The notes beneath the pieces are model-generated. The model was given only the letters and a program-made list of their open reading frames with translations, was not told the origin of the DNA and did not search any database. The translations under genes were made by a program, and so were the position numbers. Below, one piece after another: positions 46,743 to 54,532 of a stretch of DNA of 64,000 nt (position 1 is its first letter; the number at the start of each line of letters is the position of its first letter). The stretch spans positions 124,001-188,000 of the forward strand of contig VGFK01000003.1 in the NCBI GenBank assembly GCA_016868895.1. Reading direction: 5' to 3'. The DNA is from Bacteroidota bacterium. Lineage in GTDB: Bacteria; Bacteroidota; Bacteroidia; Chitinophagales; Chitinophagaceae.

Positions 46743-49565
46743 TTATTTACTCAGGTGCATGCTTCGTTCTTTGTAGAGTGTCCTGAAATATGGATCCCTC
46801 AGGTCTTTTACAAAGCGAATAGCCTCTCCGGTGGATTTCATTTCGGGTCCCAGTTCCTTGTTGACGCCCGGAAACTTATCAAAGCTAAAAACCGGTTCTT
46901 TGATGGCAAACCCTTCGAGTTTTTTCTCGTAGGTGAAATCGTTCAGCGTATGGGTGCCCATCATGATCTTGGTGGCAATATTCAAATACGGAATCTGATA
47001 GGCCTTGGCAATAAATGGAGTTGTACGGGATGCACGCGGGTTGGCTTCGATCACGAACACTTGTCCGTTTTTAATGGCGAACTGAATATTGATCAGTCCT
47101 TTGATATTCAAGGCTCTTGCAATTTTTTCGGCATAAAATTCCATGGTGGTCACTTCCATGGGTGTTAGGTTGAATGCAGGGAGAACCGCATTGCTATCGC
47201 CACTGTGAATTCCTGCGGGTTCAATGTGTTCCATCACGCCCATTACATGGAATTGATCACCATCGAAAATGGCATCTATTTCTGCCTCTTGGCAACGGTC
47301 GAGGAAGTGATCAATCAAAATTTTATTTCCGGGGATGTGCTTGAGCAGGCTGACGACCGCTGATTCGAGTTCTTCGTCGTTGATCACGATCCGCATGCGT
47401 TGCCCCCCCAGTACATAAGAAGGTCGAACCAGAACGGGGTAGCCTACTTGTTGGGCGGCTTCCACAGCATCGTCTACATTGTACGCTGTGCCGTAACGTG
47501 GATACGGAATCTCCAGGCTCTTCAGCATATCGCTGAACCGACCACGGTCCTCGGCAATATCCATGGAATCAAATGAAGTGCCAATGATCTTGATGCCTTT
47601 TTGGTGCAGCCGTTCCGCCAACTTGAGAGCGGTTTGTCCACCCAGTTGCACAATGACCCCTTCAGGTTGTTCAAATTCGATCAGTTCCCATAAATGTTCC
47701 CAATAGACCGGCTCGAAATAGAGCTTATCTGCCATGTCAAAATCCGTGGATACCGTTTCCGGATTGCAGTTGACCATAATGGCTTCGTAGCCGCATTCTT
47801 TGATGGCCAATAATCCGTGCACACAGCAATAGTCGAATTCAATTCCTTGTCCGATGCGATTGGGTCCTGAACCGAGAACGATAATCTTTTTTCTGTCAGT
47901 ACGTTTGCTTTCATTGGTGCCCCCGTTTTCAAAGCTGCTGTAGAAATAAGGAGTTTTTGCTTCGAACTCTGCAGAACAGGTGTCCACCATTTTGTATACA
48001 CGCGTAATGCCAGCTGCTTTCCGCTTTTCGTAGAGGGCATCTTCATTGCCGTCTTGCATGATGCGGCAAATTTGTTCGTCGCTGAACCCGTGCAGCTTGG
48101 CTTTTTTGATCAATTCGAGGGGGAGGGTATCAAATTTATACCGGGCAATTTCTTTTTCTATCTCAACTATTTTTTGAATCTCGTAGATGAACCAGCGGTC
48201 GATTCGCGTAGCCTGGCAAATGGTCTTGATACTGATCCCCATCATGAGAGCATCCTTGATGCGGAAAATTCTGTCCCACTTGGGCGTTTTGAGGTACTCC
48301 ACAATTTCATCGGCATGCATGAGGCTCTTGCCGTAGTATCCGAGTCCCACGGCATTGTTTTCCAAACTTTGACAGGCCTTTTGAATGGCTTCCGTAAAGC
48401 TCCTTCCAATGGCCATTACTTCTCCTACGGATTTCATCTGCAGACCCAGGGTATCGTTGGCGCCTTTGAACTTATCAAAGTTCCAGCGGGGTACTTTCAC
48501 GATTACATAATCAAGGGCTGGCTCAAAGTAGGCCGATGTTGTTTTGGTGATTTGGTTTTTGAGTTCATCGAGGCTGTAACCCAGTGCCAATTTTGCAGCG
48601 ATTTTTGCGATGGGGTATCCGGTAGCTTTGGATGCCAATGCTGAGGATCGGCTCACGCGCGGATTGATTTCGATGGCAATGATTTCTTCGGTATCAGGAT
48701 TGAGAGCAAATTGAATGTTGCATCCCCCTGCAAAGTTTCCCAGATCACGCATGATGCGTATAGCTGTGTTGCGCATCAATTGAAAGGCGGTGTCGCTGAG
48801 CGTCATCGCTGGGGCCACGGTGACAGAGTCGCCGGTATGTACCCCCATCGGATCGAAGTTCTCGACCGTACAAATGATGGCAACATTATCGTTTGCATCT
48901 CTCAGGAGTTCTAATTCAAATTCTTTCCAACCGAGTACAGCTTTTTCCACCAGTACTTCGTGTATGGGGGAAGCCGATAACCCGCGGTTGAGGGCTTCAT
49001 CCAAGAATTCTTTGCTGTGGACAAAACCTGCTCCGCCTCCACCCAGGGTAAAGGATGGTCGGATCACCAAAGGAAATCCAATTTCCTGTGCAAATTCTTT
49101 TCCTTCCAGGAAGGAGTTGGCAGTCCTAGCAGGAGCTACGGGGATACCCATTTGGATCATCCATTGACGAAATTTTTCCCGGTCCTCTGCTTTATCGATG
49201 GCTTTGATGTCCACGCCGATGAGTCGGATGTTGTACTTCTCCCAAATGCCCAATTCCTCTGCTTCTTTGGCCAGGTTCAATGCGGTTTGTCCACCCATGG
49301 TCGGCAAAACAGCATCAATTTCATTTTCCTGGAGGATCTGTTCGATGCTCTCAACGGTGAGTGGCAGCAAATAGACACGGTCGGCCATCATGGGGTCGGT
49401 CATGATGGTTGCGGGATTGGAATTGATCAAAATGACCTTAACTCCTTCTTCCCGAATACTCCTGGCCGCTTGGGAACCGGAATAGTCAAATTCGCAAGCT
49501 TGTCCGATGACGATGGGTCCGGACCCAATGATCAATACCGAGCGGATGGAGGTGTCTTTTGGCAT
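46743..49565 (-). CDS. carB: Carbamoyl-phosphate synthase large subunit, no allosteric domain
   Basis: 940 residues from ATG 49565 (MPKDTSIRSVLIIGSGPIVI). It carries two homologous ATP-grasp halves, GSGPIVIGQACEFDYSG and LGSGPNRIGQGIEFDYCC, and makes carbamoyl phosphate for pyrimidines and arginine with the CarA glutaminase, which is not in the window. It ends at the close of the second ATP-grasp half (YFRTLYKERSMHLSK), so the ~130-residue C-terminal MGS domain that binds UMP, IMP and ornithine in E. coli (1073 residues) is absent. Short CarB forms are usual in Bacteroidota as far as I know. The track start 49595 overlaps the leader hairpin tract and is less likely. Confidence 0.95.
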   Translation of the reverse strand: MPKDTSIRSVLIIGSGPIVIGQACEFDYSGSQAARSIREEGVKVILINSNPATIMTDPMMADRVYLLPLTVESIEQILQENEIDAVLPTMGGQTALNLAKEAEELGIWEKYNIRLIGVDIKAIDKAEDREKFRQWMIQMGIPVAPARTANSFLEGKEFAQEIGFPLVIRPSFTLGGGGAGFVHSKEFLDEALNRGLSASPIHEVLVEKAVLGWKEFELELLRDANDNVAIICTVENFDPMGVHTGDSVTVAPAMTLSDTAFQLMRNTAIRIMRDLGNFAGGCNIQFALNPDTEEIIAIEINPRVSRSSALASKATGYPIAKIAAKLALGYSLDELKNQITKTTSAYFEPALDYVIVKVPRWNFDKFKGANDTLGLQMKSVGEVMAIGRSFTEAIQKACQSLENNAVGLGYYGKSLMHADEIVEYLKTPKWDRIFRIKDALMMGISIKTICQATRIDRWFIYEIQKIVEIEKEIARYKFDTLPLELIKKAKLHGFSDEQICRIMQDGNEDALYEKRKAAGITRVYKMVDTCSAEFEAKTPYFYSSFENGGTNESKRTDRKKIIVLGSGPNRIGQGIEFDYCCVHGLLAIKECGYEAIMVNCNPETVSTDFDMADKLYFEPVYWEHLWELIEFEQPEGVIVQLGGQTALKLAERLHQKGIKIIGTSFDSMDIAEDRGRFSDMLKSLEIPYPRYGTAYNVDDAVEAAQQVGYPVLVRPSYVLGGQRMRIVINDEELESAVVSLLKHIPGNKILIDHFLDRCQEAEIDAIFDGDQFHVMGVMEHIEPAGIHSGDSNAVLPAFNLTPMEVTTMEFYAEKIARALNIKGLINIQFAIKNGQVFVIEANPRASRTTPFIAKAYQIPYLNIATKIMMGTHTLNDFTYEKKLEGFAIKEPVFSFDKFPGVNKELGPEMKSTGEAIRFVKDLRDPYFRTLYKERSMHLSK

Positions 49566-49595
49566 CTCGTGTTGCTTTTGTTGAGTAAAGGGCAC

Positions 49596-49617
49596 AAAAA
49601 AACCGGGTTGTACCCGG
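49596..49617 (-). promoter_or_regulatory. Terminator-like hairpin at the 5' end of the carB leader
   Basis: On the minus strand CCGGGT-ACA-ACCCGG (49617-49603) is directly followed by seven T residues. It begins only a few nt after the -7 box TACCTTTG (49629-49622), so the predicted carB mRNA starts with this hairpin, about 30 nt before the ATG. It could act as an attenuator, a 5' stabiliser, or the terminator of the small ORF upstream (stop 92 nt earlier). Confidence 0.55.
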
Positions 49618-49621
49618 GATG

Positions 49622-49629
49622 CAAAGGTA
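49622..49629 (-). promoter_or_regulatory. -7 box before carB
   Basis: TACCTTTG on the minus strand (TAnnTTTG), 56 nt before ATG 49565. No clear -33 element was seen. Confidence 0.5.
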
Positions 49630-49708
49630 ATGGATGGTAGGTACTTTCCTAACGGAAATTGAGCGGTTCAAGCAGCAAAACTGATTTTGTTGAAACTTGG
49701 TGGGAAAG

Positions 49709-49882
49709 TCAGGCCTGGTTGTGGTAGGCGGCCATCTCAAAGTCTTCCACGACAGAGGTGGAATTGCTGCCCGGGAAGACAATGGCATCATCCATTTCCT
49801 CTTTTCCTCTCTTTTTCTGTATCCCCAAAAGGGCTAGAAAAGAGGTGAAGACAATTATTATATGGGAGAAATTGCGTTTCAT
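49709..49882 (-). CDS. Small ORF, 57 residues, one hydrophobic segment
   Basis: Too short for the ORF track. ATG 49882 to TGA 49709. The product has a hydrophobic N-terminal stretch (FSHIIIVFTSFLALLGI, residues 5-21), a basic cluster (QKKRGKEE) and an acidic, polar tail ending AAYHNQA. It resembles a single-span membrane peptide. I do not recognise the family. It precedes carB on the same strand by about 140 nt. Support is moderate: it fills an otherwise empty gap and has a sensible signal-anchor arrangement, but the start has no strong promoter match. Confidence 0.4.
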   Translation of the reverse strand: MKRNFSHIIIVFTSFLALLGIQKKRGKEEMDDAIVFPGSNSTSVVEDFEMAAYHNQA

Positions 49883-49947
49883 TGGTGTCCACTATATAGA
49901 CAACGTAAGAATCTAAAAAGTTGTATGCGAGGGGCAGATTTTTTTTG
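49883..49947. other. Short non-coding stretch
   Basis: 65 nt between the 57-residue ORF and the DUF1254-type terminator. It probably holds the small ORF's promoter, although only a weak TACGTTGT-like sequence is seen on the minus strand. Confidence 0.35.
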
Positions 49948-49968
49948 AAAAAAGCCATTTACTGGCTT
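49948..49968 (-). terminator. Intrinsic terminator after the DUF1214/DUF1254 genes
   Basis: On the minus strand AAGCCA-GTAAA-TGGCTT forms a 6-bp hairpin running into TTTTTT, 13 nt past the stop of the DUF1254-like gene. It is the only classical gene-end terminator found; the gene downstream on that strand is in tandem, not convergent. Confidence 0.7.
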
Positions 49969-49980
49969 GAAGATGCAGGT

Positions 49981-50487
49981 TTATGGAAGTTGCTTAAGCA
50001 TGGAGCGTTGCTGAATCCGTTGGATATAGGCATGATCCTCTGCATTTCTGCGCATGTAGCGGACAATAACGGTACCTGATGTGCTGGGGGATTGAACATG
50101 AAGTTCTCCGCTTGACTGCGTAGGGGTATTTCCGTTCGTCAACCGAATCGTATATGTTTTTTCCTTGATGTCACGGGCCTTTACCAGCGCATAATGAAAA
50201 CTATTGGCGCCATAAAATGCAATGGAGAAATAATCAAGTTGCTCCGGTACATCACCGGTCAACAGCAGATCACCTTTGCTCAAATCATAAAATAAGGCAG
50301 AATAAAGGAAGTCGGGATTTGGCGTATCCGGTGTATCGGGGTTTGGAGCTTTGAGATGGAACAGCACATTTTTTTCTTTGCCTGATTTCCATTCAATGGC
50401 CAATTGGATGAAATAGGGATACATCGAGAAAGTGGCCCAGCAACTGGTCACCCCCAGAAAGACGGCTATGATCAATCGGATGTTCAT
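49981..50487 (-). CDS. DUF1254-like exported protein
   Basis: About 168 residues from ATG 50487, which starts a signal-like segment (MNIRLIIAVFLGVTSCWATF). The block NPDFLYSALFYDLSKGDLLLTG matches the DUF1254 core, in which large proteins show NPDTLYS... patterns. It lacks the companion DUF1214 domain, which is supplied by the gene directly upstream (ATGA overlap at 50484-50487). The pair together resembles one DUF1254-DUF1214 protein split in two. Function unknown. Confidence 0.75.
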   Translation of the reverse strand: MNIRLIIAVFLGVTSCWATFSMYPYFIQLAIEWKSGKEKNVLFHLKAPNPDTPDTPNPDFLYSALFYDLSKGDLLLTGDVPEQLDYFSIAFYGANSFHYALVKARDIKEKTYTIRLTNGNTPTQSSGELHVQSPSTSGTVIVRYMRRNAEDHAYIQRIQQRSMLKQLP

Positions 50488-51062
50488 AGTTTTTGTATGC
50501 GGGGTAATTGGCTTGCTTGGATGGGGAACGTTGATGCAGGGGGAAGGTAAATCCGGTAACACAGCACGATATTCCCTTTTTCTGGTGCCGGTAACCAGTA
50601 ATCGTTTTCCTCTTTTGAGCTGATGATAAAAGAATAAGGCTGACCTTGTTCGGTGTTCATCATAGAACCATTGATGTGATAGCGTTCCAGTGGGTTGGCC
50701 GATAAACGATGGTCGTCGTCATACAAGGTTATGCTCCAAATGCGGGTGAAGGGAGCATTGCCGCTGATTCGATAGCGATGACCTGCTTCCAGTCGATTTC
50801 CTTCTTCGTCGGTATTGGCCATGAAATAAACGACTTCTTCTTTCGGTAAGGCATAAATTCCTACTCCTGCACGAATGGCTTTCTGCAAAACAGATTCTCC
50901 GTCCGATCCGATATTCAAAAATGTTTTCCATGGCGAACCCTGCACCGTAGGTTGAGTGTTTCGGGCTATAAACAAAACCAGAATTCCAATACCGAACCCC
51001 ACACATGGTGCAGCAATGAGCAACCGAAATGAATTCTGTTTTAAAAAGGCGATCATTTTCAC
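50484..51062 (-). CDS. DUF1214-domain membrane-anchored protein
   Basis: 192 residues (GTG start 51062; ATG 51056 is an alternative). A transmembrane or signal segment (LLIAAPCVGFGIGILVLFIA) is followed by the DUF1214 core with ALPKEEVVYFMANTDEEGNRLEAGHRYRI, RIWSITLYDDDHRL and YWLPAPEKGNIVLCYRIYLP. The catalytic role, if any, is unknown. It is the first gene of a translationally coupled pair with the DUF1254-like gene. Confidence 0.82.
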   Translation of the reverse strand: MKMIAFLKQNSFRLLIAAPCVGFGIGILVLFIARNTQPTVQGSPWKTFLNIGSDGESVLQKAIRAGVGIYALPKEEVVYFMANTDEEGNRLEAGHRYRISGNAPFTRIWSITLYDDDHRLSANPLERYHINGSMMNTEQGQPYSFIISSKEENDYWLPAPEKGNIVLCYRIYLPPASTFPIQASQLPRIQKL

Positions 51063-51112
51063 ACTTCAATATACTGTTTATTGAGCTGTTTTTTTTCCTC
51101 AGGCTTTGCCAG

Positions 51113-51120
51113 TAGTTTTG
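51113..51120 (+). promoter_or_regulatory. -7 box before the M23 peptidase at 51 kb
   Basis: TAGTTTTG (TAnnTTTG) ends 4 nt before ATG 51125, predicting a leaderless mRNA. Confidence 0.55.
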
Positions 51121-51124
51121 CGTC

Positions 51125-52798
51125 ATGAAGCAAGTTCTTATTGCAGTGATGCTGATGTGTGCTTCTTCTGCTGTTGCTCAGAATGGTACGCCTTACTTTA
51201 GTTATCCGCTTTCAGTGCCCCCGCGGCTCAATGCTAATTTTGGAGAAATGCGTCCCAATCATTTTCACATGGGACTTGACCTGAATACCCTTTCGCAAGA
51301 AAACCTCCCGGTATATGCCCCCGCTGATGGATTCATCTCCCGCATGAAAATAGAAACCGGGGGTTTTGGCAGAGCCATCTACCTGGATCATCCCAATGGC
51401 ACCACCACGCTGTATGCGCACATGAACCGCTTCATCCCGGCGGCCGAGCGCTTCCTAGAAGACCAGCAGTATGCACAAAAGACCTGGAAAATCGATTTGA
51501 CCGTTCCCAAAGAAAAATTTCCCGTTAAAAAAGGACAGCTGATTGGGTACAGTGGCAATACCGGTGCATCTCAAGGACCGCATGTTCATTTTGAAATTCG
51601 GGACACCAAAACGGAGAACTGCTTAAACCCGCTGCGGTTCGATTTTCCTCCTCACGATCAAACTCCACCGGACCTGCACCGACTGATCTTCTATGACCGC
51701 AGCAAGAGCATCTATGAGCAAATGCCTTTTGTGTTTCACCTTATCAAAAAAGGCAGCGCCTATGTGCCATCTTCTCCTGTGGAGCTTCCGTTCGACAACA
51801 CCTTTATTGCCATACAGGCCACCGACCGCGTTACCGGCGCTCCCAATACAAATGGGATTTTCAAGGCACTCTTAACCAAGAATAACCAGCTCATCAATGG
51901 ATTTGAATTGGAAAATATCAGTTACGATAAAACCCGCTACCTCAACGGACACATCGATCATGCCCATAAATCCAGAGGGGGAGCTTACTTTCAGCTATTG
52001 TTCCCGCCAAAACAATTTGATCTTCCAATTTACAAGAACGACTCGCGATCCATTCCTGTTCCGCAAACCGCAACATCGTTTGAGATCGATGTGTACGATG
52101 CAGAAGAAAATAAATCGACCATTCAGTTTACCCTGAAAAAAAAGATAGGTCATGCTGCTTCGCATACTCATCCAGGAGCGGATTTTATTGCAGGTATGCT
52201 GAATGTGTATGAAGACGAAGAAGTGCAGCTGGTGTTTGACGAACATGCTTTTTACGACAACTTCCATTTTGAATTGAAAAAATACTATGCCCTTGGTCCC
52301 TCTGAACGTTCTTCTACGTTCCACGCATTACCGGAGTCCGTTCCCGTTCAGACCTATTTTTCGATGCGCATCAAACCCAATATCGCGCTAGCATTGGTCG
52401 ATACGAGTCGATTGGTCATCAAACGTCAACTCAAACACAAAACAGAAATCACCAAAGCAGTTATGGAAAAAGGATGGGCCACTGCTTCATTTCGGGAAAT
52501 GGGCTCTTTCCAGTTGCTGGAAGATCAAATTCCCCCTACGATTGGCACTGCACTGCGCGACGGTGCACGGTTGGTCAATGGCAGCCGGATATCTTTTTTT
52601 GTTACCGATAACCTCAAGGAAATCAGCTCGTTCAATGCGGAGGTCGATGGACAGTGGCTCTTGTTCAAACCTTCCGGTTCCACCTACAGCTATACGGTCG
52701 ACGAACATGTTCCCAATGGCGAACATCTGTTGACCGTTGTTGTTAATGATGAAGCGGGAAACGAAACAACCCGCTCGTATCGAATCATCAAAAACTAA
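51125..52798 (+). CDS. M23-family peptidase with C-terminal Ig-like regions
   Basis: 557 residues. Signal peptide MKQVLIAVMLMCASSAVAQ, then the LytM zinc domain (residues ~30-190) with the HxxxD-type motif HFHMGLDLNT and the HxH motif GPHVHFEI. The second half is long and beta-rich, with repeated segments (KNNQLINGFELENISYDKTRYL, SFNAEVDGQWLLFKPSGSTY), most likely Ig-like. Probably a periplasmic or cell-surface cell-wall endopeptidase. It is followed 3 nt later by bcp. Confidence 0.88.
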   Translation: MKQVLIAVMLMCASSAVAQNGTPYFSYPLSVPPRLNANFGEMRPNHFHMGLDLNTLSQENLPVYAPADGFISRMKIETGGFGRAIYLDHPNGTTTLYAHMNRFIPAAERFLEDQQYAQKTWKIDLTVPKEKFPVKKGQLIGYSGNTGASQGPHVHFEIRDTKTENCLNPLRFDFPPHDQTPPDLHRLIFYDRSKSIYEQMPFVFHLIKKGSAYVPSSPVELPFDNTFIAIQATDRVTGAPNTNGIFKALLTKNNQLINGFELENISYDKTRYLNGHIDHAHKSRGGAYFQLLFPPKQFDLPIYKNDSRSIPVPQTATSFEIDVYDAEENKSTIQFTLKKKIGHAASHTHPGADFIAGMLNVYEDEEVQLVFDEHAFYDNFHFELKKYYALGPSERSSTFHALPESVPVQTYFSMRIKPNIALALVDTSRLVIKRQLKHKTEITKAVMEKGWATASFREMGSFQLLEDQIPPTIGTALRDGARLVNGSRISFFVTDNLKEISSFNAEVDGQWLLFKPSGSTYSYTVDEHVPNGEHLLTVVVNDEAGNETTRSYRIIKN

Positions 52799-52801
52799 AG
52801 T

Positions 52802-53266
52802 ATGGCTGTACAGGAAGGAAAAAAAGCTCCTTCGTTCAAAGGAATCGATCAGGATGGAGCGCCCATTCAACTCGCTGATTTCAAAGGGAAAAAATTAGCC
52901 TTGTATTTCTATCCCAAAGACGATACCAGCACCTGTACCGTTCAGGCCTGTAATCTTCGAGACGGCTTCAAGTCGCTTGCAAAAAAAGGAATCGAAGTGA
53001 TTGGGGTAAGTCCGGACGATGAAACCTCGCACAAAAAGTTCATCTCTAAACACAAGCTTCCCTTCCGCATCATCGCCGATACTAAAAAAGCGGTCATCGA
53101 GAAATACGGGGTATGGGGGGAGAAACAACTCTATGGGAATAAATACATGGGGGTGTTCAGGACCACATTCCTGATTGATGAAACAGGAAAAATCATCAAA
53201 ATCATTACCAAGCCGAAAGTAAAGGAACACGCTGCAGAAATCGAGGCAGGATTTGGATTAAAGTAG
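52802..53266 (+). CDS. bcp: Thioredoxin-dependent peroxiredoxin, Bcp type
   Basis: 154 residues, the usual PrxQ/Bcp size. The peroxidatic cysteine is in DDTSTCTVQACNLRD, where TxxC is kept and a second Cys sits five residues on, as in atypical 2-Cys Bcp. It also has VIGVSPDDETSHKKF. It reduces organic and hydrogen peroxides. The 3' end overlaps the convergent birA by 9 nt. Confidence 0.96.
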   Translation: MAVQEGKKAPSFKGIDQDGAPIQLADFKGKKLALYFYPKDDTSTCTVQACNLRDGFKSLAKKGIEVIGVSPDDETSHKKFISKHKLPFRIIADTKKAVIEKYGVWGEKQLYGNKYMGVFRTTFLIDETGKIIKIITKPKVKEHAAEIEAGFGLK

Positions 53267-54001
53267 CCAGCTTACTTCTCCGTGCTGGAGGGCTTCCTCT
53301 TCTTCATGCCGGACCAGTAATTGTCCTGTTCGGTTCACTCCTAATATGTATGCCTCCTTTTTCCACCGCGGTGTTTGCAGCAGAACAGGTTGATCTTTTT
53401 TAAACAGAACGGAGGAGTACGCGTGTAAGATTTCCTGCTCACTGATGTGATCTTGTTGAGTTAAATGCTGATGCATCAGGGTGCAGAGTTCTTGGGCAAG
53501 CATTTGGGGTGCATAGGATTTCCCGGTAATCTGTTTGAGTGATACCGGTCGAACAGCCGTTGCATCAAATGCTGTTTGATTGATATTGATGCCAATGCCT
53601 ACAAAGGCGGCTTCCCAGATGCCATTTCGAACAGCATTCTCAATCAGGATTCCACCTGCCTTTCTGTCACGCCAATAAATATCGTTGGGCCACTTGATGG
53701 ATGTTTCATCGCCTGCGTAGGAATGAAAAAAATCGTAGCAGCAGCGTGCGATCTGGGCATTGAAAACAAAAGCATTGTGCGGGTCGCGTGCTCTGCAATC
53801 CACGATAACCGTGAGCACGATGTTGGCTCCTTTTTGACTTTGCCAGTTTCGATCCCGCTGACCCCTTCCCTGGGTTTGTTCTATCGCAAAAAATGCGGTT
53901 CCATATTCAGCCAACCCCATGCGAAACTGATCTTTGGCATGGTTATTGGAACTATCTACTGTGTCCAACTGTATAAATGGCTTTCCGATCATAGGGGACA
54001 T
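53258..54001 (-). CDS. birA: Biotin--[acetyl-CoA-carboxylase] ligase
   Basis: 247 residues containing the ligase domain (GRGQRDRNWQSQKGANIVLT for the biotinyl-AMP loop, and IKWPNDIYWRDRKAGGILIE) and a short SH3-like C-terminus. It has no N-terminal helix-turn-helix, so it is a monofunctional ligase, unlike the E. coli repressor. It attaches biotin to the acetyl-CoA carboxylase carrier. Confidence 0.94.
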   Translation of the reverse strand: MSPMIGKPFIQLDTVDSSNNHAKDQFRMGLAEYGTAFFAIEQTQGRGQRDRNWQSQKGANIVLTVIVDCRARDPHNAFVFNAQIARCCYDFFHSYAGDETSIKWPNDIYWRDRKAGGILIENAVRNGIWEAAFVGIGININQTAFDATAVRPVSLKQITGKSYAPQMLAQELCTLMHQHLTQQDHISEQEILHAYSSVLFKKDQPVLLQTPRWKKEAYILGVNRTGQLLVRHEEEEALQHGEVSWLL

Positions 54002-54023
54002 CCTTGAGGAGGAAAATTATCCT

Positions 54024-54031
54024 TATTTTTG
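54024..54031 (+). promoter_or_regulatory. -7 box before rsfS
   Basis: TATTTTTG (TAnnTTTG). It overlaps the track's TTG start (54029), so translation must begin further on, most likely at TTG 54065. Confidence 0.5.
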
Positions 54032-54064
54032 GGCAAGTTACAAAGGAACATAAAAAGCACCCAT

Positions 54065-54523
54065 TTGGCATCCCGCACCGAAGCAGCAACTCCTCCGAAA
54101 AAGATCGTCCGACTCAACAGGAATAGCAAAATCCTAAACGTAATCCTTGAAGCCATTCGGGATAAAAAAGGAGAAAAACTGGTATCCCTTGACTTGAGGA
54201 AGATTCCTGAGGCGGTGGCTGATTTTTTCGTGGTCTGTGAGGCCAGTTCTACCGTACAGGTGAAAGCCATCGCTGACCGGGTGGAAGAGGCGGTAAAGAA
54301 GGAGTGTGGCGAACTTCCGTATAAGCACGAAGGGCATGGAGCCAGTCAGTGGATTCTGGTGGACTTTGTGAACGTGGTGGTGCATGTTTTTCTGAGTGAG
54401 ACCCGGAAGTTTTACCGGCTGGAAGAGATGTGGGGCGACGGACTTTCCGATGAGGAGGAGGTGGAAGAACCAAAATCGCCTAAATCTGTTGTTAATCGTA
54501 AGAAAAAGGTTTCGAAAAAATAA
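54065..54523 (+). CDS. rsfS: Ribosome silencing factor
   Basis: About 152 residues if it starts at TTG 54065 (ASRTEAATPPKK). The RsfS/Iojap fold is clear: GEKLVSLDLRKIPEAVADFF, VCEASSTVQVKAIADRVEEAV, HEGHGASQWILVDFVNVVVHVFL and YRLEEMWGD. It binds L14 and blocks subunit joining when nutrients are scarce. It has a basic/acidic C-terminal tail (RKKKVSKK). It is followed 9 nt later by ftsH. Confidence 0.93.
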   Translation: MASRTEAATPPKKIVRLNRNSKILNVILEAIRDKKGEKLVSLDLRKIPEAVADFFVVCEASSTVQVKAIADRVEEAVKKECGELPYKHEGHGASQWILVDFVNVVVHVFLSETRKFYRLEEMWGDGLSDEEEVEEPKSPKSVVNRKKKVSKK

Positions 54524-54532
54524 AGTGAACGT

